DNA of 62,822 bases from Lapidilactobacillus achengensis (lineage in GTDB: Bacteria; Bacillota; Bacilli; Lactobacillales; Lactobacillaceae), in NCBI RefSeq assembly GCF_003946655.1, contig NZ_RHOV01000015.1, forward strand, positions 1-62,822, read 5' to 3'. How positions within the stretch are numbered: the first letter of the stretch is position 1; every line of letters starts with the position of its first letter. This document shows positions 24,987 through 32,929 of this stretch, piece after piece. The notes under the pieces were generated by a model. The model was given only the letters and a program-made list of their open reading frames with translations, did not search any database and had not been told where the DNA came from. A program made the translations under genes and the position numbers.

Positions 24987-27329
24987 ATGATGGCGGACCG
25001 TTTGAGACCAAAAACCGAAACCGATTGTCAAACAGGTTTGACCGCAGCTCAGGTCACCGCGAAAACGGCGGCGGGGCAAACTAATGTGCAAATCAAACAA
25101 CTGTCCCGTTCGATCCCGCAGATCATTGGGACTAATTTGTTCACGCTGTTCAATTTGCTCAACTTGGTGATCGCGATTTTGATCTTCATGACCGGGTCTT
25201 ATCGCAATCTTTTCTTCATGGGACCGGTCTTGGTCAACATTATCATTGGTAGTTATCAGGAAATTCGGGCGAAATTGCGGATCGATCGTTTGAATATGGT
25301 CAACCAGCAAACGTTGACAGTTTTGCGTGATGGTCAGCCGCAACAAGTGGCGTTGGAAGCATTGGTGTTGGATGATTTGGTGGTGTTGAAGCGGGGCGAA
25401 ACAGTGCCTGCGGATGGGATCGTCCGCCAGACCACTGGCTTGCAAGTCGACGAATCAGGCCTGACTGGTGAAGCGGATTCCATCGCCAAGAAAGCCCAAG
25501 ATCCGGTCTACTCCGGGAGCTTCGTCGTGGCGGGGCAAGGGCTGATCCAGTTGACGCAGGTGGGGCTGCAAAGTTTCACCGCCCAATTGTCCAATGCGGT
25601 CAGCCAACAAAAGCCGCGGCTAAGCGTGTTGATGCGGATCATTAACCGGATCATTCGGGTTTTGACCTACACGATCATTCCCCTGGGCCTGTTGCTGTTT
25701 TTCCGGACCTATGGCAAAAGCGGCAATTTCAACGACGCGATTTTAGGCACGGCGGCTTCGGTGATCGGGATGATCCCGGAAGGCTTGGTGCTGTTAACTT
25801 CGATTGCCTTGGCGACTGGCGCCTATAATCTGACGAAGAAACGAATCTTGGTGCGCTCCTTGAACGCCATCGAAACCTTGGCCCGTGTCGATACCCTTTG
25901 CTTGGACAAAACCGGCACGATCACCACGGGGAATTTAACGGTGGACCGGGTTTTGCCACTGGCCGGAACGGCGGCACAAGTAACCGCGGTGGCTAGCCAG
26001 ATTGTCGCTGTCACCGCCGAAGAAAACGCCACTGCCAAAGCGATTCTGGCGTTGGCGGCCACCCCGTGGTCCGCGGAGGTGGCGGAAGTGTTGCCGTTCT
26101 CCTCGGAAACCAAGGCTTCAGGCTTCGTGACCACGGCGGGGACCCGTTATTTGATGGGCGCGCCGGCGTTCATTATCACTGATTTCCACGGGCCGTTGCA
26201 GGAACAAGCCCAAGACGCGGCGGCCGCTGGCTATCGGGTTTTGGCGGTGGTGGCGCAAGCGCCCGCGGCTGATCAGGAAGTGCTGGGTCTGATTTTGATC
26301 GCTGACCAGGTGCGCCCCCAGGCGAAGGGCACTTTTGATTACTTGCGTAGCCAAGGGGTCGCCTTGAAAATCATCTCTGGCGATGATCCGGTAACCGTCG
26401 TCAATGTGGCGCGGCAAGCGGGGATCGAAGGCGCGGAGGCTTATGTGGACATGAGCGCGCTAGCGGCGGACGCGGATTATCGGCCGCTGGTCCAACGTTT
26501 TCAAGTTTTCGGGCGGGTGCGACCGGAACAAAAAGCCCGGCTGATCAAGGCGATGCAGGCCAATGGCTTGACCGTTGGGATGACCGGCGATGGCGTCAAC
26601 GATGTTTTGGCGATGCGCCAGTCCGATTGCAGCATCGCTATGGCCGGGGAGAGCGAAGCGGCGGAAGCCACCGCCAATTTCGTGTTGCTGGACCATAATT
26701 TCGAGTCACTGCTCTTCATGTTGAATGAAGGGCGCCGGGTCATCAACAATGTGGAACGGGTCGCGTCGTTATATTTGATCAAAACCATCTATTCCGTGGC
26801 CTTGGCCTTGTTCTTCATTGTCTTGGGCACGGTTTACCCCTTCCAATTGTCCCAACTAACGCCGGTCAACGCGCTGACCGTGGGCATTCCCACCTTCTTC
26901 TTAGCCCTCGAACCGAATTATCGCCCGCCAGCTGGCCGGTTCATGCATAACGTCATGGAGATCGCCGCGCCGGCAGCGATCTGCGATATTTTACTATTGC
27001 TGGGGATCAGCATCACCGGACACTGGCAAAATTGGTCCTATCTAGTCACCTCAACCATGTCGGTTTTTGCCATCGGCGCGATCGGTTTCTGCGCGCTGCT
27101 GGTGATCAGCCGCCCCTTCGCCGGTCGCAAACTGGTGTTGATCGGCGGCTTAGTGGCTGCTTTTCTCGCCACCTTTATCTATACCACCACCATTTTCGGC
27201 TTGCATCGAATCCTGGCGTGGCCTTACGTTTGGTATTATTTAGGCCTGTTGCTCATTGCCTGGCCGCTGTTCATGTTGCTACGAGAAGCTTTGGGCCGCC
27301 GCGTCTTCAGCCGCATCAAATGGCGCTGA
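24987..27329 (+). CDS. P-type cation-transporting ATPase (CtpE-like)
   Basis: 780 aa from ATG 24987 (AAGAAGG just upstream). Actuator motif GLTGEAD, M4 motif MIPEGLVLLTSIALATGA, phosphorylation motif DKTGT, and hinge motif GMTGDGVND are all intact. Hydrophobic pairs occur before and after the actuator, and the C-terminal part has about six membrane spans. It couples ATP hydrolysis to cation movement across the membrane. The PEGL motif and overall pattern fit the cation ATPase E group, which includes mycobacterial CtpE linked to calcium; the ion here is inferred. Monocistronic with its own terminator. Confidence 0.92.
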   Translation: MMADRLRPKTETDCQTGLTAAQVTAKTAAGQTNVQIKQLSRSIPQIIGTNLFTLFNLLNLVIAILIFMTGSYRNLFFMGPVLVNIIIGSYQEIRAKLRIDRLNMVNQQTLTVLRDGQPQQVALEALVLDDLVVLKRGETVPADGIVRQTTGLQVDESGLTGEADSIAKKAQDPVYSGSFVVAGQGLIQLTQVGLQSFTAQLSNAVSQQKPRLSVLMRIINRIIRVLTYTIIPLGLLLFFRTYGKSGNFNDAILGTAASVIGMIPEGLVLLTSIALATGAYNLTKKRILVRSLNAIETLARVDTLCLDKTGTITTGNLTVDRVLPLAGTAAQVTAVASQIVAVTAEENATAKAILALAATPWSAEVAEVLPFSSETKASGFVTTAGTRYLMGAPAFIITDFHGPLQEQAQDAAAAGYRVLAVVAQAPAADQEVLGLILIADQVRPQAKGTFDYLRSQGVALKIISGDDPVTVVNVARQAGIEGAEAYVDMSALAADADYRPLVQRFQVFGRVRPEQKARLIKAMQANGLTVGMTGDGVNDVLAMRQSDCSIAMAGESEAAEATANFVLLDHNFESLLFMLNEGRRVINNVERVASLYLIKTIYSVALALFFIVLGTVYPFQLSQLTPVNALTVGIPTFFLALEPNYRPPAGRFMHNVMEIAAPAAICDILLLLGISITGHWQNWSYLVTSTMSVFAIGAIGFCALLVISRPFAGRKLVLIGGLVAAFLATFIYTTTIFGLHRILAWPYVWYYLGLLLIAWPLFMLLREALGRRVFSRIKWR

Positions 27330-27373
27330 TTACGCCACGAGCCCATTGTCCCAATAGAAAATGAGCGCATTAT

Positions 27374-27406
27374 AAAAAGCCTCGTCGCTGATTGACGAGG
27401 CTTTTT
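27374..27406 (+). terminator. Terminator of the ATPase gene
   Basis: AAAAAGCCTCGTC and GACGAGGCTTTTT arms around a 7-nt loop. Confidence 0.95.
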
Positions 27407-27429
27407 GTTAGTGAAACAGTTATTAAACC

Positions 27430-28165
27430 TATGCTTGATTGCCTTTGGGATGGGTTTTGGTGTGGACGCAACCGCCTCAGGACGTTTGTCGTGGCTGGAA
27501 CGCGGTGGGCATCGTTTGAAGCCAATTCCAAAAGCGGGAATTGTCTTCAAATCGAGCCTTATTCTAAGCGATAAATCGCTAAGAATAATCTCACCGCTGA
27601 GCCACACGTCCTGAGGCGGTTGCTAGGCAGAATCGAGCCCATCTGCAATCGAATTTGGGTATCTGACGAAGTGCTTTTGCGAGCTAGAGGTCAAAACGAT
27701 GGCCCACTTTTGAGGTGGTACGGTAATGCCAACGAATTCGGATTAGTTGGTCGGTACAGTTTGCGTAGGCTGAACATCTCTACTCGTTTCCTCAACAATT
27801 CATGGATGGAAACTGCCCGATTTAGTTGATTCACTGAGAACTGGGTTTGTTCATCAAACAAACTTCGCTGGTGTCACCAATTTAAAGCTGATGACCACTA
27901 ACCACGGTCGTCAGCCGCGTGGCTCCCCATCAATTTGCCATAGCTTGACGGTTGGCGGGAGTGCTCAAACGGCTGTTATAACGTTGAGCGGCTGGAGCGG
28001 AGAAATTCGGGGTGAGATCGCCGTGAAATTGTCCTTGGCGGCTGTGCCGCTTAGGACAAGGCCTGATTTTGAGACAAGCCGCGCACTTTGCGGATTGGCT
28101 CAAAACAGCGCCCACAGCGAGCTCACCCCGAATTTCGCAGCGCAAGCTGCGGTCAACCTACTTTT
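27430..28165 (+). repeat. Structured repeat island 5 (complete L-M-R unit)
   Basis: L closing stem 27468-27484 with 27607-27623 (17 bp, GCAACCGCCTCAGGACG), a sequence quite unlike that of islands 2, 7 and 8, yet fully paired. L hairpins: TTTGAAG/CTTCAAA and TTATTCT/AGAATAA with GCGAT/ATCGC. The R closing stem is 28002-28016 with 28121-28135; its second hairpin is the TTTTGAG/CTCAAAA type. It fills the gap between the ATPase terminator and the lacI-type stop (11 bp away). Confidence 0.92.
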
Positions 28166-28175
28166 ATCTGCCAAG

Positions 28176-29204
28176 CTATCGCGGCTCGGCCTCGTCAAGT
28201 TCATTGGGAAGGAAGCTCTTGCGGACGACCATTTTGGCGTTGACCAAGATCCGACGTTTGGTGGTACTCGAGCTAGTCAGATCGTCTTTCAACAGGTTGA
28301 TCGCCAACCTGCTGAGTTCAGGAATATCGATGTGGAAAGTCGTCAGCGGTGGCGACACATATTTGGCCACGTCGATATCGTTGACACTAATGATACTGGT
28401 ATCCTTAGGAATAATGATCCCGGCCTCGTTGAAGGCCTGCAAAACGCCGACCGCGATCGGGTCAGAGGCGACGAAGAAGCCATCGGGTAGTTGGTCGGCC
28501 AGGGTGGTGGCGACTTGCTGCCCTAGTTGATAGCCGGTGCCCACCGCGAAGTGCCCCGCGGAGAAAATGTAGCGTTCATCCAGCAGACCCAGCTCTTGCA
28601 TATAGCTGCGAAAAACCCGTTCCCGTTCATCGAGACCGGCTTGATGAGTATCCGGGTCAAAGCTACAGCCACCAATGAACCCGATCCGTTGGAAACCACG
28701 CGCGCGGAACACGTCGATGGCGTGTTTGACAATGTAAGTCAAATCGGGCTGGACAGAGTTGAATGATTCGGGTAGGGGATTGGTGTCGATAAACACACCA
28801 TTACTTGAGAACGCTTGTAACTTGTGCAAGATCGCCGTGGGGAAACTGCCCACAGCAATGAAGCCGTCGGTCGCGTCATCGGTGGCGATTTGGTCGATCG
28901 TCGCCGGATCATGGTAGAAGGTCACGGTCATATTTTGTTTATGGGCATTTTCTTGGATGTTTTGGCGTAAGTTATTGAAGTAAATATCTTCCAGCTCTTC
29001 CTTGGGGGTGATCGCGAAGAAGACCGCGATATTACGTTGCGGTGGCGTGATCTCCTTGCGGTCGTAGCCCAGTTCATGGGCCACTTCTAGAATATGTTGT
29101 TTAGTATCCTCCGCGATGGAGAAGGTTGGGTCGTGGTTCAGCAGGCGTGAAACGGTCGCGGCGGAAAAACCTGATTTACGGGCGATTTCGCGAATAGTGA
29201 CCAT
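28176..29204 (-). CDS. LacI-family regulator of the GH42/ABC operon
   Basis: 342 aa. N-terminal LacI helix-turn-helix (TIREIARKSGFSAATVSRLL, about 3-22) and hinge, then a periplasmic-binding-like effector domain. Divergent from the sugar ABC/GH42 operon and 196 bp from it, so it is the likely repressor, equivalent in place to GanR of B. subtilis. The inducer is probably a galactooligosaccharide breakdown product. The stop lies 11 bp from repeat island 5. Confidence 0.93.
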   Translation of the reverse strand: MVTIREIARKSGFSAATVSRLLNHDPTFSIAEDTKQHILEVAHELGYDRKEITPPQRNIAVFFAITPKEELEDIYFNNLRQNIQENAHKQNMTVTFYHDPATIDQIATDDATDGFIAVGSFPTAILHKLQAFSSNGVFIDTNPLPESFNSVQPDLTYIVKHAIDVFRARGFQRIGFIGGCSFDPDTHQAGLDERERVFRSYMQELGLLDERYIFSAGHFAVGTGYQLGQQVATTLADQLPDGFFVASDPIAVGVLQAFNEAGIIIPKDTSIISVNDIDVAKYVSPPLTTFHIDIPELSRLAINLLKDDLTSSSTTKRRILVNAKMVVRKSFLPNELDEAEPR

Positions 29205-29245
29205 GGGCGTCCCTCCTTGGTTTTAGTAAATATTTCGTCAAAATA

Positions 29246-29274
29246 AGTATATCACGTTGTAAAGCCGTAGTAAA
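29246..29274 (-). promoter_or_regulatory. Promoter of the LacI-type gene
   Basis: Minus strand: TTTACT (29274-29269), 17-bp spacer, TATACT (29251-29246). TAAACA (29271-29276) and TGTTTA (29288-29293) form an inverted repeat that could be the repressor's own operator. Confidence 0.6.
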
Positions 29275-29324
29275 CAGAAGTAAATATTGTTTAGTATAAT
29301 TTAGTAATTTAATTAATAAAGCTG

Positions 29325-29373
29325 TTTACAAATTCAAAAATCGGGCGTATGATGAATCTTGTAAACGATTACA
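29325..29373 (+). promoter_or_regulatory. Promoter and cre site of the GH42/ABC operon
   Basis: TTTACA (29325-29330), 17-bp spacer, TATGAT (29348-29353). TGTAAACGATTACA (29360-29373) matches the cre consensus TGWNANCGNTNWCA at every position and is nearly palindromic. It sits at the expected transcription start, so CcpA, the LacI-type protein or both could block there. Confidence 0.75.
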
Positions 29374-29400
29374 GGTTTTTTTGAAGGGTGGAAACACGAT

Positions 29401-30675
29401 ATGAAAAAGCATTGGATCAAAGCGCTAACGTTAGCAGCAACGGCAGGGGTTTTCATGACTTTCACCGGGTGTGGCCCGTCCAGTTCCAGCGACGGTGCGT
29501 CAAGCAGCAGCTCAAAGAAAAGCTCGACCTTATTAGTTTGGGAAGATAAAGATAAGGGTTCCGGGATCAAAGCGGCTGCGGCAGCCTTTGGTAAGGAGAA
29601 CAATGTCAAAGTCAAAATCGTTGAGAAAGAATACGCCGGACAATTAGAGAAGCTTCGGCTTGATGGACCAGCGGGCACTGGTCCAGATGTCATCACGATC
29701 CCTGGTGATCAAATCGGGACCGCGGTCACAGAAGGCTTATTGAAGCCGCTGACCGTTTCTAAAGCGACCCAGAAACTGTACACTGATTCCGCCATGGAAT
29801 CCCAAATCGTCAAAGGTAAAGTCTACGGCCTACCAAAAGCAGTGGAAACCACAATTCTCTACTATAACAAGAAGCTTGTTTCCGAGGCTGATCTGCCTAA
29901 GACAACGGAAGAATGGTATACCTTCTCTAAAGAACAACGAGCAAAAGGCAAGTATGGCTTGTTGGCTTTATGGGATCAGATCTACTATGCGCAAGGTGTT
30001 TTCAGTGGTTATGGCGGCTATATCTTCGGCAAGGATTCTAAAGGCAACTTTGATGCCAAGGATATTGGCTTGAACAACAGCGGTTCAGTGGATGCGGCTA
30101 ATTATGTTAGCAAATTCTACAAAGAAGGGTTGTTCCCGAAAGGTATCATTGGCGACAAAGGGATCAACGTTTTGGATTCCCTGTTCACTGAAGGCAAGGC
30201 AGCCGCTGTCATCTCCGGTCCTTGGAACTTCGAGCCTTATAAGAAGGCCGGCATTGATTACGGGGTCGTTGAATTACCTGAATTGGAAAATGGCAAGCAT
30301 ATGGGTTCCTTCATTGGGGTCAAGAGTTATAATGTCAGCTCTTACTCGAAGAATGCCGATTTAGCGGAGAAATTCGTTAAATATCTGACCAATGCTAAGA
30401 ATTCGAAAGTTCGTTACCAGAAGACCAGCGAAGTTCCCGCGGTCAAGAGTTTGGCTGAAAGTGATCTGGTCAAGAAGGATGTTAACGCGTCTGCCGTGGC
30501 TTTGCAGTCACAACACGCGGAATTAACACCAAATATTACCGAGATGGATCAAGTTTGGACGCCAGCAAACAATGCGTTACAAGTTGTCGATACCGGTAAA
30601 TCAACCGCGAAGAAAGCGCTAGATAGCGCGGTTTCTCAAATCAACAGCGCCATCAAAGCGGCGGATAACAAGTAG
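29401..30675 (+). CDS. Sugar ABC transporter substrate-binding lipoprotein (GanS/MalE type)
   Basis: 424 aa. Lipoprotein signal with lipobox FTGC; Cys24 would be lipidated. A Ser-rich linker follows, then the bilobal binding-protein fold of the MalE cluster (LLVWEDKDKG, GPDVITIPGDQIG, ISGPWNFEPYKKAGIDYG). It captures an oligosaccharide outside the membrane and delivers it to the two permeases downstream. The GH42 gene in the same operon points to beta-galactosides or galactan oligomers. RBS GAAGGG lies about 10 bp before the ATG. Confidence 0.92.
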   Translation: MKKHWIKALTLAATAGVFMTFTGCGPSSSSDGASSSSSKKSSTLLVWEDKDKGSGIKAAAAAFGKENNVKVKIVEKEYAGQLEKLRLDGPAGTGPDVITIPGDQIGTAVTEGLLKPLTVSKATQKLYTDSAMESQIVKGKVYGLPKAVETTILYYNKKLVSEADLPKTTEEWYTFSKEQRAKGKYGLLALWDQIYYAQGVFSGYGGYIFGKDSKGNFDAKDIGLNNSGSVDAANYVSKFYKEGLFPKGIIGDKGINVLDSLFTEGKAAAVISGPWNFEPYKKAGIDYGVVELPELENGKHMGSFIGVKSYNVSSYSKNADLAEKFVKYLTNAKNSKVRYQKTSEVPAVKSLAESDLVKKDVNASAVALQSQHAELTPNITEMDQVWTPANNALQVVDTGKSTAKKALDSAVSQINSAIKAADNK

Positions 30676-30687
30676 TTATTTTCGAAC

Positions 30688-30758
30688 AAGTGGGCGTGAA
30701 CTGTGGCGTGAACTGGAAGGACATCAGTTGGACGCGTCACGGGGCGTGACCCACTTTT
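30688..30758 (+). promoter_or_regulatory. Intercistronic stem-loop
   Basis: AAGTGGG (30688-30694) pairs with CCCACTT (30750-30756), and GTCAC/GTGAC (30736-30750) forms an inner hairpin, followed by four T. Such a structure between binding-protein and permease genes commonly stabilises or partly terminates the message so that more binding protein is made. Confidence 0.6.
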
Positions 30759-30800
30759 CGATTCTTGACACAGTGATCCATTACGAAAGAAGGTTATCAA

Positions 30801-32078
30801 ATGCCACAAGCTGAAAAGAAAGGCCTCTCTCATGCAACCCTGGCCACGATTCTCTCGATCATTCCCGGGGTGGGCCAATTCTTCAACCGTCAAATTCTCA
30901 AAGGCTGTCTCTTCCTGCTCATCGCGATTCTCTACGTCGGCGGGTTCGCCAATCTGTTCAATATGGGCTTCTGGGGTCTGTTCACCTTAGGCACCGAGGT
31001 TCCGCGGGATAATTCGATTTTCCTATTGGCAGAAGGGTTGATCGCGGTCTTGGTTCTGGGGATCGGGTTGTTGTTCTACTATTTGAATCTCCGCGACGCC
31101 TATAAGAATGGTGAGGCCGTGGACAACGGTCTGAAACCAGCTGGCTTTGTACGAAGCTTCAAGGATATGACCGAGAATAGTTATCCTTATTTGTTAGTGA
31201 GTCCTGGCGTGCTGTTACTGATCTTTACGGTGATTTTCCCGATTTTGTTCAGTTTCGCCTTGGCGTTTACCAACTACAATTTGTATCATACGGCCCCAGC
31301 GCATTTAGCGGATTGGGTCGGCTTCAACACCTTTAAACAGATTTTCACCGTGGATATTTGGCGGTCAACGTTCTTTGATGTTTTAGGCTGGACCGTGATC
31401 TGGACCTTGGTGGCTTCGACCTTGTCGATCGCCATTGGTATCTTTCTGGCAATCGTCGTCCATCAAAAAGACCTCAAGTTCAAGAAATTCTGGCGCACAG
31501 TGTTGGTGTTACCTTGGGCAGTGCCTGGCTTTGTCACCATTTTGATTTTCGCTGGGATGTTCAATGATAGTTTCGGCGCGATCAACAATGTCTTGTTACA
31601 TTCATTGGGGATCAAGGCGATTCCGTGGATGACCGATGCCAATTGGACCAAGGTTGCCTTGTTGTTCATTCAAAGTTGGTTAGGGTTCCCTTATATCTTC
31701 GTGGTCACGACCGGGGTGCTCCAATCGATTCCCGAGGATCTCTACGAAGCGGCGTTGATGGATGGGGCGACCGCGTGGGAGAAATTCCGCAACATTACGT
31801 TACCGTTTATTCTGACGCAAATGGCGCCGATCATCATCACTCAGTACACGTTCAACTTCAACAACTTCAATATCATTTACCTGTTCAATAACGGGGGACC
31901 GGCTGTGGCCAATTCCACGGCAGGCGGGACCGATATTCTGGTTTCTTGGATCTACAAATTGACGATGCAATCCAGTCAATACGCGCTGGCGGCGGCGTTG
32001 ACGATTCTCTTGTCATTCTTCGTTATTCTGATCGCCTTGATCCAATTCCGGCGGACCAATTCGTTTAAGGAGGGCTAG
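30801..32078 (+). CDS. Sugar ABC transporter permease (GanP/MalF type)
   Basis: 425 aa; RBS GAAAGAAGG before the ATG. It has an N-terminal extension with extra membrane segments, as in MalF. The EAA loop that contacts the ATPase is present (EAALMDGATAWEKFRNITLP). It pairs with the next gene to form the translocation pore. No ATPase gene lies in the operon, so a shared MsmX-type ATPase encoded elsewhere is expected. Confidence 0.93.
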   Translation: MPQAEKKGLSHATLATILSIIPGVGQFFNRQILKGCLFLLIAILYVGGFANLFNMGFWGLFTLGTEVPRDNSIFLLAEGLIAVLVLGIGLLFYYLNLRDAYKNGEAVDNGLKPAGFVRSFKDMTENSYPYLLVSPGVLLLIFTVIFPILFSFALAFTNYNLYHTAPAHLADWVGFNTFKQIFTVDIWRSTFFDVLGWTVIWTLVASTLSIAIGIFLAIVVHQKDLKFKKFWRTVLVLPWAVPGFVTILIFAGMFNDSFGAINNVLLHSLGIKAIPWMTDANWTKVALLFIQSWLGFPYIFVVTTGVLQSIPEDLYEAALMDGATAWEKFRNITLPFILTQMAPIIITQYTFNFNNFNIIYLFNNGGPAVANSTAGGTDILVSWIYKLTMQSSQYALAAALTILLSFFVILIALIQFRRTNSFKEG

Positions 32079-32080
32079 TC

Positions 32081-32929
32081 ATGCACAGTATCAAAAGAAG
32101 AAAACATACCCGTTTAGGTTTCACTTATTTATTGCTGGGACTAGTCTCCCTGAGTATCTTCTATCCCTTAGCTTGGACGATCGGGGCCAGCTTCAACCGC
32201 GGCAATAGCCTGGTCAGCACCACCTTGATCCCGAAGAATCCGACCTTGGCCCATTATCAGGCACTGACGAAAACCAGTGGGACTTTCTATTACTTCCAAT
32301 GGTTCCTGAATTCCTTGAAAATCAGCTTGTTTACGATGGTGTTGTCGGTGATTCTCGTGTCGCTGACGGCTTACGCCTTTTCCCGTTTCCGTTTCGTCGG
32401 CCGGAAAAACGGGCTGACCTTGTTCCTCTTACTCCAAATGATTCCGCAATTCTCCGCCTTAATCGCCTTGTTCGTCATGGCCCAGATGTTGAATTTGGTC
32501 AATAGCCATTTTCTCTTGATTTTGATTTATGTCGGCGGGCAGATCCCGATGAACACGTATCTCATGAAGGGATATCTGGATTCGATCCCGCGGTCCTTGG
32601 ACGAAAGCGCCTTGATCGATGGGGCCAGCAATACGCGCATCTTCTTACAGATCTTGATGCCACTGGCCAAACCGATGTTGGCGGTCGTGGCGATGAATGG
32701 CTTCACCGGTCCTCTAGGGGATTTCGCCTTGTCGTCTGTGATCTTGCGTGATCCGAAAGCGTACACGTTACCGATCGGACTTTATAATTTGATTTCTGAC
32801 AAAATGGGCGCCAGCTATACCACTTTTGCGGCCGGTGCGATTTTGATCAGTATTCCAGTGGCGATCGTCTTCATTTTGTTACAGAAGAACTTCGTCACAG
32901 GATTAACTGAAGGGGGGACGAAAGGCTAA
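32081..32929 (+). CDS. Sugar ABC transporter permease (GanQ/MalG type)
   Basis: 282 aa, six membrane segments, EAA loop ESALIDGASNTRIFLQILMP. It starts 2 bp after the first permease. Its TAA overlaps the ATG of the GH42 gene by one base (TAATG), so translation is coupled. Confidence 0.93.
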   Translation: MHSIKRRKHTRLGFTYLLLGLVSLSIFYPLAWTIGASFNRGNSLVSTTLIPKNPTLAHYQALTKTSGTFYYFQWFLNSLKISLFTMVLSVILVSLTAYAFSRFRFVGRKNGLTLFLLLQMIPQFSALIALFVMAQMLNLVNSHFLLILIYVGGQIPMNTYLMKGYLDSIPRSLDESALIDGASNTRIFLQILMPLAKPMLAVVAMNGFTGPLGDFALSSVILRDPKAYTLPIGLYNLISDKMGASYTTFAAGAILISIPVAIVFILLQKNFVTGLTEGGTKG

